Part shown: positions 40,111 to 49,760 of the stretch, piece after piece
Position numbering within the stretch: the stretch's first letter is position 1
Layout: every line of letters begins with the position of its first letter
NCBI GenBank assembly: GCA_913061415.1
Contig: CAJXUD010000011.1
Coordinates: 1-64,000, forward strand
DNA: 64,000 nucleotides
Reading direction: 5' to 3'
Origin: an uncultured Oleispira sp.
Lineage (GTDB): Bacteria; Pseudomonadota; Gammaproteobacteria; Pseudomonadales; Oceanobacteraceae
Position numbers and translations under genes: made by a program
Notes under the pieces: generated by a model
Told to the model about the DNA's origin: nothing
Database searches by the model: none
The model's input: the letters and a program-made list of their open reading frames with translations, nothing else

Positions 40111-42060
40111 TTAATTATCTTGCCTGTTGTCTAGGCCGTTATCTAAGCCATTAGCGGCATCATTAATTAAGAGAGGAAGACGGATAACAAACGATACCGG
40201 CCAGCCCAGCTGATTACTGTGGTGAATATCACCATGGTGAGCATCGATGATTCGGCGCACAATAGACAAGCCTAAGCCGCTGCCACCACTGCGCTGGGTA
40301 ACAAAAGGTTCAAACAAATGAGGCAGCATGTCGGCGGCCACTTCAGGGCCATTATTGTGTACTTTAATCCAGGTTTCGTGCGAAGTTTGGCTCAGCTCTA
40401 ATTCGATCTTGCCCTCAGCGCGGGTAGCAATAAAGGAGGCGGCATTTTCTAATAAGTTAATCAGAATTTGTTGAATGCGTTCACTATCATATTGGCCGAT
40501 TAATTGTGGTTCGCTGCGCAACAAAATCGATACAGAAAAGAGGTTATTGATCTGCTGAATCACTTGTTGCGCAATAGGGACTAAATCTTGTGACGTTGTT
40601 TTTATTTCAATCTGACCGGCATAAGACAGAGTATCTCGAATCATATGCTCAGCACGGGCTACCTGATTACGAATATGCTTTTTTATTTTCTCGTCGGTAT
40701 GAGCCGATGCCATATTAATAATGTTCAGCGGGTTTCTAAGCTCGTGGGCAATAGCCGCGGTGAGTCCACCAAGTTCTATCAGGTGTTGCTGTTGAATGCG
40801 TTCACGTTCTGCGCGAGCTTCTATTTTGGCCAACTGTATTGAGCGTTCTAATGACGTACAGGCGTTGGGAATTAAGGCGGCTAATAATTCTGCGGTATGT
40901 TGTTGTGTGGGGGGAATGTCATCCCAACCGGATAATCGACAGTCCCACTCTCCGCGCTTGATGCATTCGAACAAGGCCGTTGCTTGTGATTGAAAATAGA
41001 TATCCCCCGACGCGTTGATAATTCTCACGCCAATTAGCTCGTCGTGACTAATCGTTTTAGTTTGTGGCGAATGTTGTCGCCAGATATTCTCAATCGTCAG
41101 GGCGAGTGTTTGCCATGAGGTCGCTTTATTCAACTGTTGCAACCACTGGTTTAGCGTGACCTCATCAATACTTGCGCCAGGATAAATAAGGCGGTCTGAA
41201 AACTGTTTGGCCGGGCCATAAAGTAGCCACGCTAATAATAATAAAATACTCGAGTAAATAAATAATTGCAGTGTCGGCACGGTCGCAAGTTCGGTCATGG
41301 CGACAGGAGCGATAAATGCCAGCAGTAGACTCATAAGCAACATCGAAATGCTGAGTACTGCCAACCATTGAATCGCTTGGCTGACCCAGCGGTTTACTTC
41401 GACTAAGCGATAACGAACGACGGCATAGACTACGAGAACAACATAGCTGGGTAGCGCAAGCATGGGATAGGGGAAGAAGTTGATCTCCAATGACGGCAAA
41501 ATAAAGCTGGTCGCCAGCGAAAATCCCCAAGCCCCCACTGCAAACATGGCAATGATCGAGCGGCGTTTATTACCTTGGTTATTGCGATAACCATAAAGCA
41601 ATAAAATATGAGCAATGATGCCGACGGTAATGGTGTATAGCAGATTAAGCCAGCCGATTGAGTCTATGTGGAAAAAGCTGGGAAAAACATTCCACGCTTC
41701 GATATGACCACTTTCTCCCCAGATGCTGAGTAAGGTGACCGCAATCGCAAACAGGTACATTAAGGGGGTTAAACGATAGCTATTGTCGGCAATCGGAATA
41801 CTGCCTCGGAGCCAGAGTAAAACAAAGTGTAAAAAGGTGGTAGGCAGCAAAGGGTTGGCTAATAAAAGACTGCGAGCAACTTTGGGGTAGCCCTCAAGCG
41901 CCGCAATATGACCAAAACACCAAATGGCCATGGATAGGCAAAAGGCGGCAAGGGCAATCAATGCTGGTTCTTCTTTGCGTTTGAACCATAGCCAGCCCGC
42001 GGTGGCAGAGGCGGATAATATGGTTATCCACAAGCTGGCGGAGAACAGGGAAATGAGCAT
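40111..42060 (-). CDS. Sensor histidine kinase with N-terminal multi-TM domain
   Basis: 649 residues. The N-terminal half has about seven to nine membrane helices (MLISLFSASLWITILS... to about 285), like 7TM histidine kinase N-domains. Then comes a GAF-like linker and a kinase core with AIAHELRNPLNIINMAS, NLLENAASFIA and GGSGLGLSIVRR. It is paired with the adjacent NtrC-type regulator. The membrane part may sense the quinone pool or membrane state (inference), which would fit a link to the bd oxidase. Confidence 0.9.
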   Translation of the reverse strand: MLISLFSASLWITILSASATAGWLWFKRKEEPALIALAAFCLSMAIWCFGHIAALEGYPKVARSLLLANPLLPTTFLHFVLLWLRGSIPIADNSYRLTPLMYLFAIAVTLLSIWGESGHIEAWNVFPSFFHIDSIGWLNLLYTITVGIIAHILLLYGYRNNQGNKRRSIIAMFAVGAWGFSLATSFILPSLEINFFPYPMLALPSYVVLVVYAVVRYRLVEVNRWVSQAIQWLAVLSISMLLMSLLLAFIAPVAMTELATVPTLQLFIYSSILLLLAWLLYGPAKQFSDRLIYPGASIDEVTLNQWLQQLNKATSWQTLALTIENIWRQHSPQTKTISHDELIGVRIINASGDIYFQSQATALFECIKRGEWDCRLSGWDDIPPTQQHTAELLAALIPNACTSLERSIQLAKIEARAERERIQQQHLIELGGLTAAIAHELRNPLNIINMASAHTDEKIKKHIRNQVARAEHMIRDTLSYAGQIEIKTTSQDLVPIAQQVIQQINNLFSVSILLRSEPQLIGQYDSERIQQILINLLENAASFIATRAEGKIELELSQTSHETWIKVHNNGPEVAADMLPHLFEPFVTQRSGGSGLGLSIVRRIIDAHHGDIHHSNQLGWPVSFVIRLPLLINDAANGLDNGLDNRQDN

Positions 42061-42088
42061 AGCTGTAAACTCTCTTTACGGTATCAGG

Positions 42089-42102
42089 TCTAGCTGTCTA
42101 GA
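42089..42102. promoter_or_regulatory. Inverted repeat, candidate upstream activator site
   Basis: TCTAG-CTGT-CTAGA is a perfect 5-4-5 inverted repeat about 85-110 bp upstream of the sigma-54 box, the distance expected for an NtrC-type enhancer site. Binding is not shown. Confidence 0.4.
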
Positions 42103-42184
42103 TAGTTTACATCGAGCGGGCTGTATTTTGCTATTATTTAGACAATATAGTGTTATTTCCCGTGTTAGTTAGGCTTTGATGAGT

Positions 42185-42200
42185 TGGCACGAAAGCCGCT
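42185..42200 (+). promoter_or_regulatory. Sigma-54 promoter upstream of cioA
   Basis: TGGCACG-AAAG-CCGCT matches the sigma-54 consensus TGGCACG-N4-TTGCW. The -24 element is perfect and GC of the -12 element is at exact spacing; only TT is CC. The start would be near 42211, about 94 nt before the cioA ATG. Confidence 0.65.
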
Positions 42201-42304
42201 ATGCTAAATAGGTGATGAGTATGGTTATATAAAACTATAAGTTCACAATAATGAACAGTACTCTCAAGTAAGCCCCTCAGCCGATAACTTACAAGGCCGC
42301 GTTT

Positions 42305-43807
42305 ATGTTTGATTTTTTCGCTTCACTCCCCGATACCGCGATGTTATCCCGCATGCAGTTTGCGTTTACCATCAGCTATCACATTATATTCCCCACAATC
42401 ACCATTGGTCTGTCGCTGTACTTAGCGTTTATGGAGGGGATGTGGTTAAAGACGCAGAATTTGGCGTACTTACAGCAAGTAAAATTTTGGATGAAGCCTT
42501 TTGCCATCACCTTTGGCATGGGTGTGGTTTCTGGGGTGGTGCTGTCGTATGAGTTTGGTACCAACTTTAGTCAGTTTTCGGAAATTGTAGGGCCGGTATT
42601 AGCCCCCTTATTAGCGTATGAAGTATTAACGGCTTTTTTCTTAGAAGCTGGTTTTCTCGGCATCATGTTATTTGGTTGGAATCGGGTATCGCCAAAAATT
42701 CACTTTATGGCAACCTGCACCGTTGCCTTAGGTACAGTGATGTCATCCTTTTGGATTTTAGCGGCAAACTCTTGGATGCATACACCCGCAGGTTACGAAA
42801 TTATTAACGGTCAGTTTCAAGTGACCAGTTGGTTAGAGGTGATTTTTAATCCTTCGTTTCCGTATCGTTTAGCTCATATGTTATTGGCTACTTTTTTATC
42901 GGCGTCTTTATTATTTGCCGGTGTGAATGCGTATTACCTGTTAAAAGGAAAGTATCAAGAATTCGCTAAAATTGGTTTTTCAACCGCGATGTTAGCGATC
43001 TTAATCTTAGCGCCAGTACAAATATTAGTGGGTGATTTTCATGGTTTAAATGTGGCTCATCACCAACCGGTTAAATTGGCGGCAATGGAAGGGCTTTGGG
43101 AAACCGAAAAAGGCGCTGCATTACGCCTGTTTGCTATTCCTGATCAAAAGAATGAAACCAATCATTTTGAAATTTCTATTCCTAAAGCGGCAAGCTTATT
43201 AATTACGCATGAGCTTGATGGTGAAATTCCAGGCTTAGATCAAGTAGAAGAAAAAGACCGTCCACAGGTTGCGGTGGTATTTTTTGCCTTTCGCATTATG
43301 TTGGCGTTAGGCGGCTTGATGTTATTACTTGGGCTCACAGGTGCAGTAGCACGTTATAAAAAACGCCTGTTTGATTTTAAGCCTTTGTTATATCTCTCAG
43401 TTGTGATGATTCCCGCGGGCGTGATTGCGACGCTGGCCGGTTGGTACGTGGTAGAAGTTGGGCGTCAGCCTTGGTTGGTGCAAGGGTTGGTAAGAACGGC
43501 GGATGTGATTTCTCCGCTACCTGCAGAAACCGTTGCGTTTACCCTCGGGTTGTTTGTTGTGGTGTATACCAGCTTGTTTTTTACTTATCTCTATTTTATG
43601 CGCAAGCTAATTCTAAAAGGGCCGCCCAGTTTGGATGAGGTACAAGCATCACTGATTAATCCTTTATTAGATGATAATGACGATCTGCCAGCGACCTTAA
43701 ACCCAGCCCAAGTTGATGTGGGTTATGGACAAGAATTGGCCGAGCTATTGAAAAAAGACGGTCTAAATAAAAATAATCAACAGCCAGAAAATAAAGGAGA
43801 TAAATAA
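42305..43807 (+). CDS. cioA: Cytochrome bd-type quinol oxidase subunit I (cyanide-insensitive type)
   Basis: Subunit I of a bd-family oxidase; it oxidises ubiquinol and reduces O2 without proton pumping. 500 residues. The haem ligand regions are SYHIIFP, LAHMLLA and AFRIMLALG. The Q loop starts KLAAMEGLW and is short, as in the CIO (CioA) group rather than E. coli CydA. GRQPWLVQG is present. A sigma-54 promoter is predicted upstream. cioB follows with a one-base stop/start overlap. Confidence 0.95.
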   Translation: MFDFFASLPDTAMLSRMQFAFTISYHIIFPTITIGLSLYLAFMEGMWLKTQNLAYLQQVKFWMKPFAITFGMGVVSGVVLSYEFGTNFSQFSEIVGPVLAPLLAYEVLTAFFLEAGFLGIMLFGWNRVSPKIHFMATCTVALGTVMSSFWILAANSWMHTPAGYEIINGQFQVTSWLEVIFNPSFPYRLAHMLLATFLSASLLFAGVNAYYLLKGKYQEFAKIGFSTAMLAILILAPVQILVGDFHGLNVAHHQPVKLAAMEGLWETEKGAALRLFAIPDQKNETNHFEISIPKAASLLITHELDGEIPGLDQVEEKDRPQVAVVFFAFRIMLALGGLMLLLGLTGAVARYKKRLFDFKPLLYLSVVMIPAGVIATLAGWYVVEVGRQPWLVQGLVRTADVISPLPAETVAFTLGLFVVVYTSLFFTYLYFMRKLILKGPPSLDEVQASLINPLLDDNDDLPATLNPAQVDVGYGQELAELLKKDGLNKNNQQPENKGDK

Positions 43808-44802
43808 TGGATATTGCATTGGTCTATTTACTGTTAATTGGCTTTGGTATTTTGGTTTATGTCTTGCTTGATGGTTTTTCTTTGGGGGTTGGCATACTCT
43901 CGCCGTTATTAAAAAATAGCGATAATAAAGCCATTGCGATGAAGAGTTTATCGCACATCTGGGACAGTAATCAGACGTGGCTAGTGTTTGGTGGCGTGGT
44001 GCTATTTGTCGCGTTTCCTTCAGTCTATGCGTTTGTATTATCGAATTTATACATACCGATTATTCTAATGCTGGTGGCATTGATCTTTAGAGGCATTGCG
44101 TTTGAGTTTCGTTTTAAGTCTGATCGCAGTCAGTCTTTTTGGGATTTAAGTTTTTCCTTAGGTTCTATTATCGCAACCTTTTGCCAAGGGCTTATTTTGG
44201 GAGCCTTGGTGGGGGATATGTCGAGCGGAAAAACACTCGCTGACCCGGTTGATTGGTGGACACCTTTTTCAATCACCACCGGTTTTGCACTGCTGAGCGG
44301 TTATGGTTTATTAGGCGCCTGTTGGTTAGTGCGAAAAACTGAATCAAGCTTGCAAGTCGTGGCTAAAAAATTAGCACAAAAATTACTGTTTTTAATGTTG
44401 GCATTTTTTGCCGTGGTGAGTATTTGGATGTTGGTAGATCAGCCACTGATTGCAGAGCGCTGGTTAAACTTCCCTAATAGTTTGGTGTTATTACCTTTGC
44501 CTCTATTAAGTCTATTTTTTGCCATACGTTTATGGGGGTTACTACGAGAGAAAACCGAGCCGGGTTTAAAGCCTTTAGCGTATGCCGCAGGATTGTTTAT
44601 GACAGCGTTTGGTGGTTTGGTCGCCGGTGTATTTCCTTATATTATTCCTGGCCGACTCACTATTTGGCAGGCCATTGCACCGGATAAAACCGTGTACTTT
44701 ACCTTGGTCGGGATTCTGATATTTATCCCTGTCATCATTGGGTATAACATTTATGCCTATCGTACGTTTAGTGGAAAAACTTCCATGAAGGATGGTTACT
44801 AA
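43807..44802 (+). CDS. cioB: Cytochrome bd-type quinol oxidase subunit II
   Basis: 331-residue membrane partner of subunit I. DGFSLGVGIL, HIWDSNQTWLVFGG and FRGIAFEFRFKSD are the CydB/CioB family motifs. The start overlaps the cioA stop by one base and the stop TAA overlaps the ATG of a 42-residue gene by one base. Confidence 0.95.
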   Translation: MDIALVYLLLIGFGILVYVLLDGFSLGVGILSPLLKNSDNKAIAMKSLSHIWDSNQTWLVFGGVVLFVAFPSVYAFVLSNLYIPIILMLVALIFRGIAFEFRFKSDRSQSFWDLSFSLGSIIATFCQGLILGALVGDMSSGKTLADPVDWWTPFSITTGFALLSGYGLLGACWLVRKTESSLQVVAKKLAQKLLFLMLAFFAVVSIWMLVDQPLIAERWLNFPNSLVLLPLPLLSLFFAIRLWGLLREKTEPGLKPLAYAAGLFMTAFGGLVAGVFPYIIPGRLTIWQAIAPDKTVYFTLVGILIFIPVIIGYNIYAYRTFSGKTSMKDGY

Positions 44803-44930
44803 TGAAAGCTGTCCTAGAAAAAATAGCCTTTAAGAGCCAGTGGCTCAATGCACTGAGTTTATACTTGGTGGGCGTTTCGAGTCTTGCGGTGGTTGCTTAT
44901 GGCTGTAAGGCGCTATTGAACTTATTGTAA
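44802..44930 (+). CDS. Small third subunit of the bd-type oxidase (DUF2474-like)
   Basis: Not on the ORF track. ATG 44802 overlaps the cioB stop (TAATG). It encodes 42 residues beginning MKAVLEKIAFKSQWLNALSL, with one membrane segment (LYLVGVSSLAVVAYGCKALL). Small single-span proteins follow cydAB (CydX) and cioAB (DUF2474-type) in many bacteria and stabilise the haem centres. Size, overlap and W-x-n-LY-x-x-G pattern support this. A hairpin follows. Confidence 0.8.
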   Translation: MKAVLEKIAFKSQWLNALSLYLVGVSSLAVVAYGCKALLNLL

Positions 44931-44941
44931 GGCCAAATAAT

Positions 44942-44968
44942 CATTGCCCATTCATTCTTTGGGCAATG
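44942..44968. terminator. Hairpin after the cio operon
   Basis: CATTGCCCA and TGGGCAATG form a perfect 9-bp stem over a 9-base loop, between the small cio gene and the convergent cyclase gene. Followed by only TTT; probably ends both transcripts. Confidence 0.65.
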
Positions 44969-44978
44969 TTTAGCCGCA

Positions 44979-46790
44979 CTAGTCTTTCTTTGCAGTTGGA
45001 TCATTGTCTTCATAAATAACACGGTTACGGCCATGATCTTTAGCTACGTATAAATAATCATCCGCTTCTTTAAGCAATAGACCTTCGCCTTCATGGTGGG
45101 AAGGAATGCAGCTGGCTAGGCCAATACTTGCCGTCACGGAAAATACTTGGCCTTCCCATTTCACTTGTATACTTTCGATATGTTTTCTTACCCGTTCGGC
45201 AACTAAGTAAGCCCCTTCTTTGGGGGTATTGGGTAATAAAATAGTGAACTCTTCACCACCATAGCGAGAGACCGCATCACTAGGGCGCATCACAACATCT
45301 TGAACGCTCATTGCCACTGCCTGTAAAACGGCATCGCCTGCTTGATGGCCATAATTATCGTTAAAAGCTTTGAAGTGATCGATATCGATGATTAATAGTG
45401 AAATTGTATACTTATCTCGATACGCTCGGCGATATTCAGAAGGTAATTTCTTATCAAAGTAATGACGATTTTTAACTTGCGTTAAGGAGTCGGTAATAGA
45501 GGCCACCTGTAAATGGTCATTTAATAACTCTAATTCTTCAGTTCTTTCGCGGACTTTATCATCTAATTCTTTATTGGCTTGTATTTGAACTTCAAGCATA
45601 CGCTCTTGGGTTTCTAAGCGAATTCTTCGCTCACTGTTTATGCGATCGGCTAATCCTAATGCAAGTAATATTACTTCCAGAATAGCGCCTATTTCAATCG
45701 CGTGTTCCGTGACAATATTAATTGGCAGAATGCCGAATTTTTGCCCACTATAAAGTAAGAAACCAATAAGAACGGTTGACCATGCAATGATAAATAGAAG
45801 AATTTCTCGACTACGACTGCGCAACCATTCTTGAACGGTGGAAAGCATTGCGATGCCAGCGGCTAGAATTGCAAGAGCCGCCCCTATTTTAATCATTACT
45901 GTGTAGGGCAATATGAGCGTCGCAACCGAATATATCCCTGCGATCCAAACAAACGATAGAATCAGGCGGTTCAGTGCGGGTCGTATAGTAGCCAACCTTA
46001 AAAAGTTCGAGCTAAATAGCGCGCCAAAAATAATGACAGGACCAATCAAGAAGACGACTGAGAGCTCATGAATTCTGGGGCTGTTTGGCCATAAGTATTG
46101 GTAACCCCAGCCATGAATGCTCGCCATGAATAATGTAAATGACGCTAAATATAAAACATAAAATAAGTAGCTACGTGCTCGTACGATGAAAAAGATCACG
46201 AGGTTATAAAGCAGCAAGCTGAGTAAGATAGAATAAAAAGCAGAGGTGGTGACGCTTTCGGCGGCAATGGCTTGCCAGAATTGACTCTCTGTTTGCAGAG
46301 ATAGCGCTAGTTGAAGCGAGCTGCTGGTTTGTACATGCAGATAAACTGAGTAGGTTTTGTCGGTATTAATATCCAGCGGGAAAACAAAGTTTGGCTGCTT
46401 AATGGGTCGCTGATTAAAAGGTAAGCTATCGCCAGTGTGAAATTCTTGTATAAGTTCTTCATCTGCGAACAGGTAAACATCAATGGTATCTAATAGCGGA
46501 TACTTACTGCGTAAAAACCAAGGAGAGGTTGAGCTGTATACATTGACTAGGGGGATTTTGAGCCAGAAATGGCGTGAATCAAAACCGAAACTTGTATCCC
46601 CAACTTCGATATCTTGCCAATTAAGTTGATTGTTTCTTCGGACTTCTTCAAGAGAAAAATACTCATCGGCTATTAGAAATTGCGCCGTCCCAAAATGGCT
46701 AGCAGAGTCCTCATTGATCACCAATTGATTGGAGAAACCAAAAAAGGATAGAGTGAGTAACATGAAAAGAAAAACAAACTGCTTTAGCAT
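44979..46790 (-). CDS. 7TMR-DISM diguanylate cyclase
   Basis: 603 residues. A signal peptide (MLKQFVFLFMLLTLSFFGFS) is followed by an extracellular DISMED2-type beta domain (about 30-180), seven membrane helices (about 190-390), a coiled coil (QANKELDDKVRERTEELELL) and a GGDEF domain with RYGGEEF, an active variant. It probably makes cyclic di-GMP in response to an external ligand, perhaps a carbohydrate (family knowledge). Alone and convergent to cio. Confidence 0.92.
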   Translation of the reverse strand: MLKQFVFLFMLLTLSFFGFSNQLVINEDSASHFGTAQFLIADEYFSLEEVRRNNQLNWQDIEVGDTSFGFDSRHFWLKIPLVNVYSSTSPWFLRSKYPLLDTIDVYLFADEELIQEFHTGDSLPFNQRPIKQPNFVFPLDINTDKTYSVYLHVQTSSSLQLALSLQTESQFWQAIAAESVTTSAFYSILLSLLLYNLVIFFIVRARSYLFYVLYLASFTLFMASIHGWGYQYLWPNSPRIHELSVVFLIGPVIIFGALFSSNFLRLATIRPALNRLILSFVWIAGIYSVATLILPYTVMIKIGAALAILAAGIAMLSTVQEWLRSRSREILLFIIAWSTVLIGFLLYSGQKFGILPINIVTEHAIEIGAILEVILLALGLADRINSERRIRLETQERMLEVQIQANKELDDKVRERTEELELLNDHLQVASITDSLTQVKNRHYFDKKLPSEYRRAYRDKYTISLLIIDIDHFKAFNDNYGHQAGDAVLQAVAMSVQDVVMRPSDAVSRYGGEEFTILLPNTPKEGAYLVAERVRKHIESIQVKWEGQVFSVTASIGLASCIPSHHEGEGLLLKEADDYLYVAKDHGRNRVIYEDNDPTAKKD

Positions 46791-46893
46791 CTGATCTTGG
46801 TCACAAAAAATTAAGTTAATTGAAGTATAGTCAATCAGGCTGAAAACGGTTGCTCAGTTAATGAATTAAGCATTATTAATCAAATGGGTGCGT

Positions 46894-46899
46894 TATAAT
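46894..46899 (+). promoter_or_regulatory. Candidate -10 box upstream of the RmlD-like gene
   Basis: A perfect TATAAT 40 bases before the ATG at 46939. The -35 region (CATTAT at 17-bp spacing) is poor. Confidence 0.5.
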
Positions 46900-46938
46900 A
46901 AATTCAACAGATGGTTGGATTGATTGGGAGTAGGCGGC

Positions 46939-47763
46939 ATGGGTTTTAGCGGGACTAATCGACATTGGTTTATTATTGGGGCTGAGTTTCCTGTTGGCCA
47001 GTGTTTGGCTGACTTAGCCAGTGAGTTAGCACTTCCTTACAGTTCTCGCCGTTTAGACAGCCGAGAACAGCTTACTTTACCCTCTGGCGGAGCCTCAACA
47101 CCGTTAGCGATCTTGGCAACGGCCGGTGATACTCAACAAGCCAATGAGCACCTGCAAGCGTGGATTGAGTTGTTGATAAAGCAAGATATCCCGATGGTTT
47201 TGCTATCGTCTGCCAAGGTCTTTGACTACAACGAAGTTGGCAGTCTTGAAAATGATGAAATGACCGGTGATGCCAGCTTGATTGCGTTAGAGAACTCGGC
47301 TCGTGATCAGCTACGACACCTCATTGTCCGTGTGAACCAACCCTTTAGCTTATTAACCGGTGATTTTGCCGTGCAGCTATTGGCTAAGGCGCGAAGTGAA
47401 GGGCGCCTAATTCTTGATAATTTGATTCGTATTGCGCCAACCCCTGCTGATGATATCGCTTTGGTTATACATGCATTATTGCAACAAATTGACTGTGACG
47501 AATCACTATGGGGTACGTATCACTATTGCAGTGTAGAAAGTACAACGGAATATGCCTTTGCTGAAGTGCTATTAGCAGAAGCCCGACAATATGAAGACTT
47601 AGCTCATGTGATGCTAGAAGAGCTGGATGATGATCAATGCCAGCCTAGTGAGAGCATCTTAGATAGCAAATTAATTAAGCATAACTTTGGTATCAAACCC
47701 AAGCCGTGGCGCCAAGCTCTTAGCCGTTTAGTACGCCGCTATTATCGAGCAGACAACAAATAA
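46939..47763 (+). CDS. RmlD-like sugar nucleotide-binding/epimerase-family protein
   Basis: 274 residues from ATG 46939. The track uses TTG 46924, but GGGAG at 46926 places the start at 46939. A short extended SDR/RmlD-like fold: IIGAEFPVGQCLADLA near the N-terminus in place of a clear GxxGxxG, and VLLSSAKVFDYNE, like the dTDP-dehydrorhamnose reductase SSDYVFDG region. The Tyr-x3-Lys catalytic pair is not obvious, so enzymatic activity is doubtful. Precedes moeA by 65 bases. Confidence 0.7.
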   Translation: MGFSGTNRHWFIIGAEFPVGQCLADLASELALPYSSRRLDSREQLTLPSGGASTPLAILATAGDTQQANEHLQAWIELLIKQDIPMVLLSSAKVFDYNEVGSLENDEMTGDASLIALENSARDQLRHLIVRVNQPFSLLTGDFAVQLLAKARSEGRLILDNLIRIAPTPADDIALVIHALLQQIDCDESLWGTYHYCSVESTTEYAFAEVLLAEARQYEDLAHVMLEELDDDQCQPSESILDSKLIKHNFGIKPKPWRQALSRLVRRYYRADNK

Positions 47764-47828
47764 GTTTAATGCGCGAGTGTATGCATGTGAATTAAGCAGC
47801 ACCGCCTTGAAGAGAATAGAGAGAAGCC

Positions 47829-49097
47829 ATGTCATCTTGTGATTCCCCTGCCTTAGTAAAAGGGCTAGTACCATTAGACGATGCTCAATCTGTATTGGCG
47901 CAGCGAGCGCAGCAGTACGGTACGCTAACAGAAACTGAAACCGTCACGATTCATACGGCTTTAACGCGAGTATTGGCTGAAACCATCACCTCGCAGATTA
48001 ATGTGCCGGGGTTTGATAACAGCGCGATGGATGGTTATGCCTTGCGTTTAGCGGATTGTCAGCAGCAAGTCGCGGCTAACGGCAAGATCGAGATGACTAT
48101 CTCCCAGCGCATAACCGCAGGCGATGCACCTGAACAGCTATTAGAAAATACCTGTGCCCGAATCTTTACTGGCGCTGCAGTCCCCGACAATGCCGATATG
48201 GTTGTAATGCAAGAGCAGTGTGAGCTTATTGAAAATGGTCAGGTAATTTTTCCTACCGAATTGATTGATGCAAAACCTCAGCAAAACATTCGACCTGCAG
48301 GTCAAGACATTGCAATAGGCCAAACCTTGTTTCAGCCCGGACGAATTCTACGAGCAGAAGACTTAGGCGTATTGGCGTCAATGGGGTTTGGTCAAGTAAC
48401 GGTTTATAAAAAACTAAAAGTCGCGGTCATTTCATCTGGAGATGAGCTAGTTGAGCCGGGGACAGAATTAACCCCCGGAAAAATTTATAATACCAATAGT
48501 TTTACTTTAATCGGCTTATTGCAGCGAATGGGTATGGAAGTTGTGGGGCCATTTTTTGCGGCGGATACACTCAGTGATACGCAAGCGGTATTAACGCAAG
48601 CGAGTGCCCAAGCCGATGTCATTATTACCAGCGGGGGAGTCTCCGTTGGTGAAGAAGATCACATTAAAGCGGCCATCACCAGTGGTGGCGAGCTTGAAAT
48701 GTGGCGCTTGGCCATTAAGCCCGGCAAGCCTTTTGCGCTAGGTCAGTTTAATAAAACCCCTGTTATTGGTTTGCCTGGAAACCCAGCCGCTGTTGTCGTT
48801 ACTTTTTATCAGCTGGCTCGTGATTTTTTATGGGCTATTCAAGGCGCCGATGCACAGCCGTTAATGGCATTAAAAGGTAAGGCGACTTTTGCTACTAAAA
48901 AGTCCATTGCCCGCACTGAGTTTTTACGTGCGCGTTATAATGATGGCGACATCGAAATCTATAATAACCAAAGCTCGGGCGTATTGTCGTCTTCAAGTTG
49001 GAGTGATGGATTTGCCTGCGCACCTGCCGGAGAAATAATTAATGTGGGTGACGAAATCGCATTTTATGCATTAACTACGGCTCATGGGCACGGTTAA
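47829..49097 (+). CDS. moeA: Molybdopterin molybdenumtransferase
   Basis: Inserts molybdate into adenylated molybdopterin. 422 residues. VPGFDNSAMDGYALR near residue 60, GAAVPDNADMVVMQE, SSGDELVEPG, the MPT-binding TSGGVSVGEEDH and KPGKPFALGQF with GLPGNPAAVVVTF are all intact. First of the Moco group; its stop overlaps the mobA start by one base. Confidence 0.96.
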   Translation: MSSCDSPALVKGLVPLDDAQSVLAQRAQQYGTLTETETVTIHTALTRVLAETITSQINVPGFDNSAMDGYALRLADCQQQVAANGKIEMTISQRITAGDAPEQLLENTCARIFTGAAVPDNADMVVMQEQCELIENGQVIFPTELIDAKPQQNIRPAGQDIAIGQTLFQPGRILRAEDLGVLASMGFGQVTVYKKLKVAVISSGDELVEPGTELTPGKIYNTNSFTLIGLLQRMGMEVVGPFFAADTLSDTQAVLTQASAQADVIITSGGVSVGEEDHIKAAITSGGELEMWRLAIKPGKPFALGQFNKTPVIGLPGNPAAVVVTFYQLARDFLWAIQGADAQPLMALKGKATFATKKSIARTEFLRARYNDGDIEIYNNQSSGVLSSSSWSDGFACAPAGEIINVGDEIAFYALTTAHGHG

Positions 49098-49726
49098 TGA
49101 CTGTAACGAATAGAATGTTAAGTGGGTTGATCTTAGCGGGTGGTGAAGGTCGCCGTATGGCAGGGCGTGATAAGGGCTTAATTTCTTTAGCTCAGAAACC
49201 GTTGGTTGAGTATGCTATTGATTGCTTAATGCCGCTGGTGGATGACCTCAGTATCAGCTGCAATCGTAACCGAGAGCTGTATCTGAACTACCAGTTAGAA
49301 TGCATTTCAGACCATGAAATGACCAGCTATCAAGGCCCTATGGCAGGAATCGCTGCTGGCTTAAGACATGCCAAGCATGACTGGCTACTCGTGATGCCTT
49401 GTGATACTCCGTTGATGACCTCAGCGGTCATGACGCAATTAATTGGCTGCCTACAAACTGACGAGATAGGCCTTAATAAGCAGGCGATTATTTTTTCTCA
49501 TCAGGGGTTGCAGCCGTTACATGGTTTGTATCATAAAAGCATGCTGCCTATTTTTGAGCAGTGCTTAGCTGAAAATAAGAATGCCTTACAGCGTTTGTTG
49601 CGCTCCATGAATAGTGTTTACATTCACTCAGCACTAGAAGGGGAATTCAGTTTTAATAATGCTAATGACCCTGAAGAACTCAGTACTATAGAGCAGTTTT
49701 TGTCGAATAAATTGCACAATCTTTGA
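49097..49726 (+). CDS. mobA: Molybdenum cofactor guanylyltransferase
   Basis: Transfers GMP to Mo-molybdopterin to make bis-MGD for DMSO reductase-family enzymes such as nitrate reductases. 209 residues; the GTP-binding loop [16 protein letters not shown] is near residue 14 and VMPCDTPLM has the metal-binding Asp. Overlaps moeA by one base. Confidence 0.95.
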   Translation: MTVTNRMLSGLILAGGEGRRMAGRDKGLISLAQKPLVEYAIDCLMPLVDDLSISCNRNRELYLNYQLECISDHEMTSYQGPMAGIAAGLRHAKHDWLLVMPCDTPLMTSAVMTQLIGCLQTDEIGLNKQAIIFSHQGLQPLHGLYHKSMLPIFEQCLAENKNALQRLLRSMNSVYIHSALEGEFSFNNANDPEELSTIEQFLSNKLHNL

Positions 49727-49760
49727 AATTAAAGAATTAAATATTACGTTGGAAATAAAA

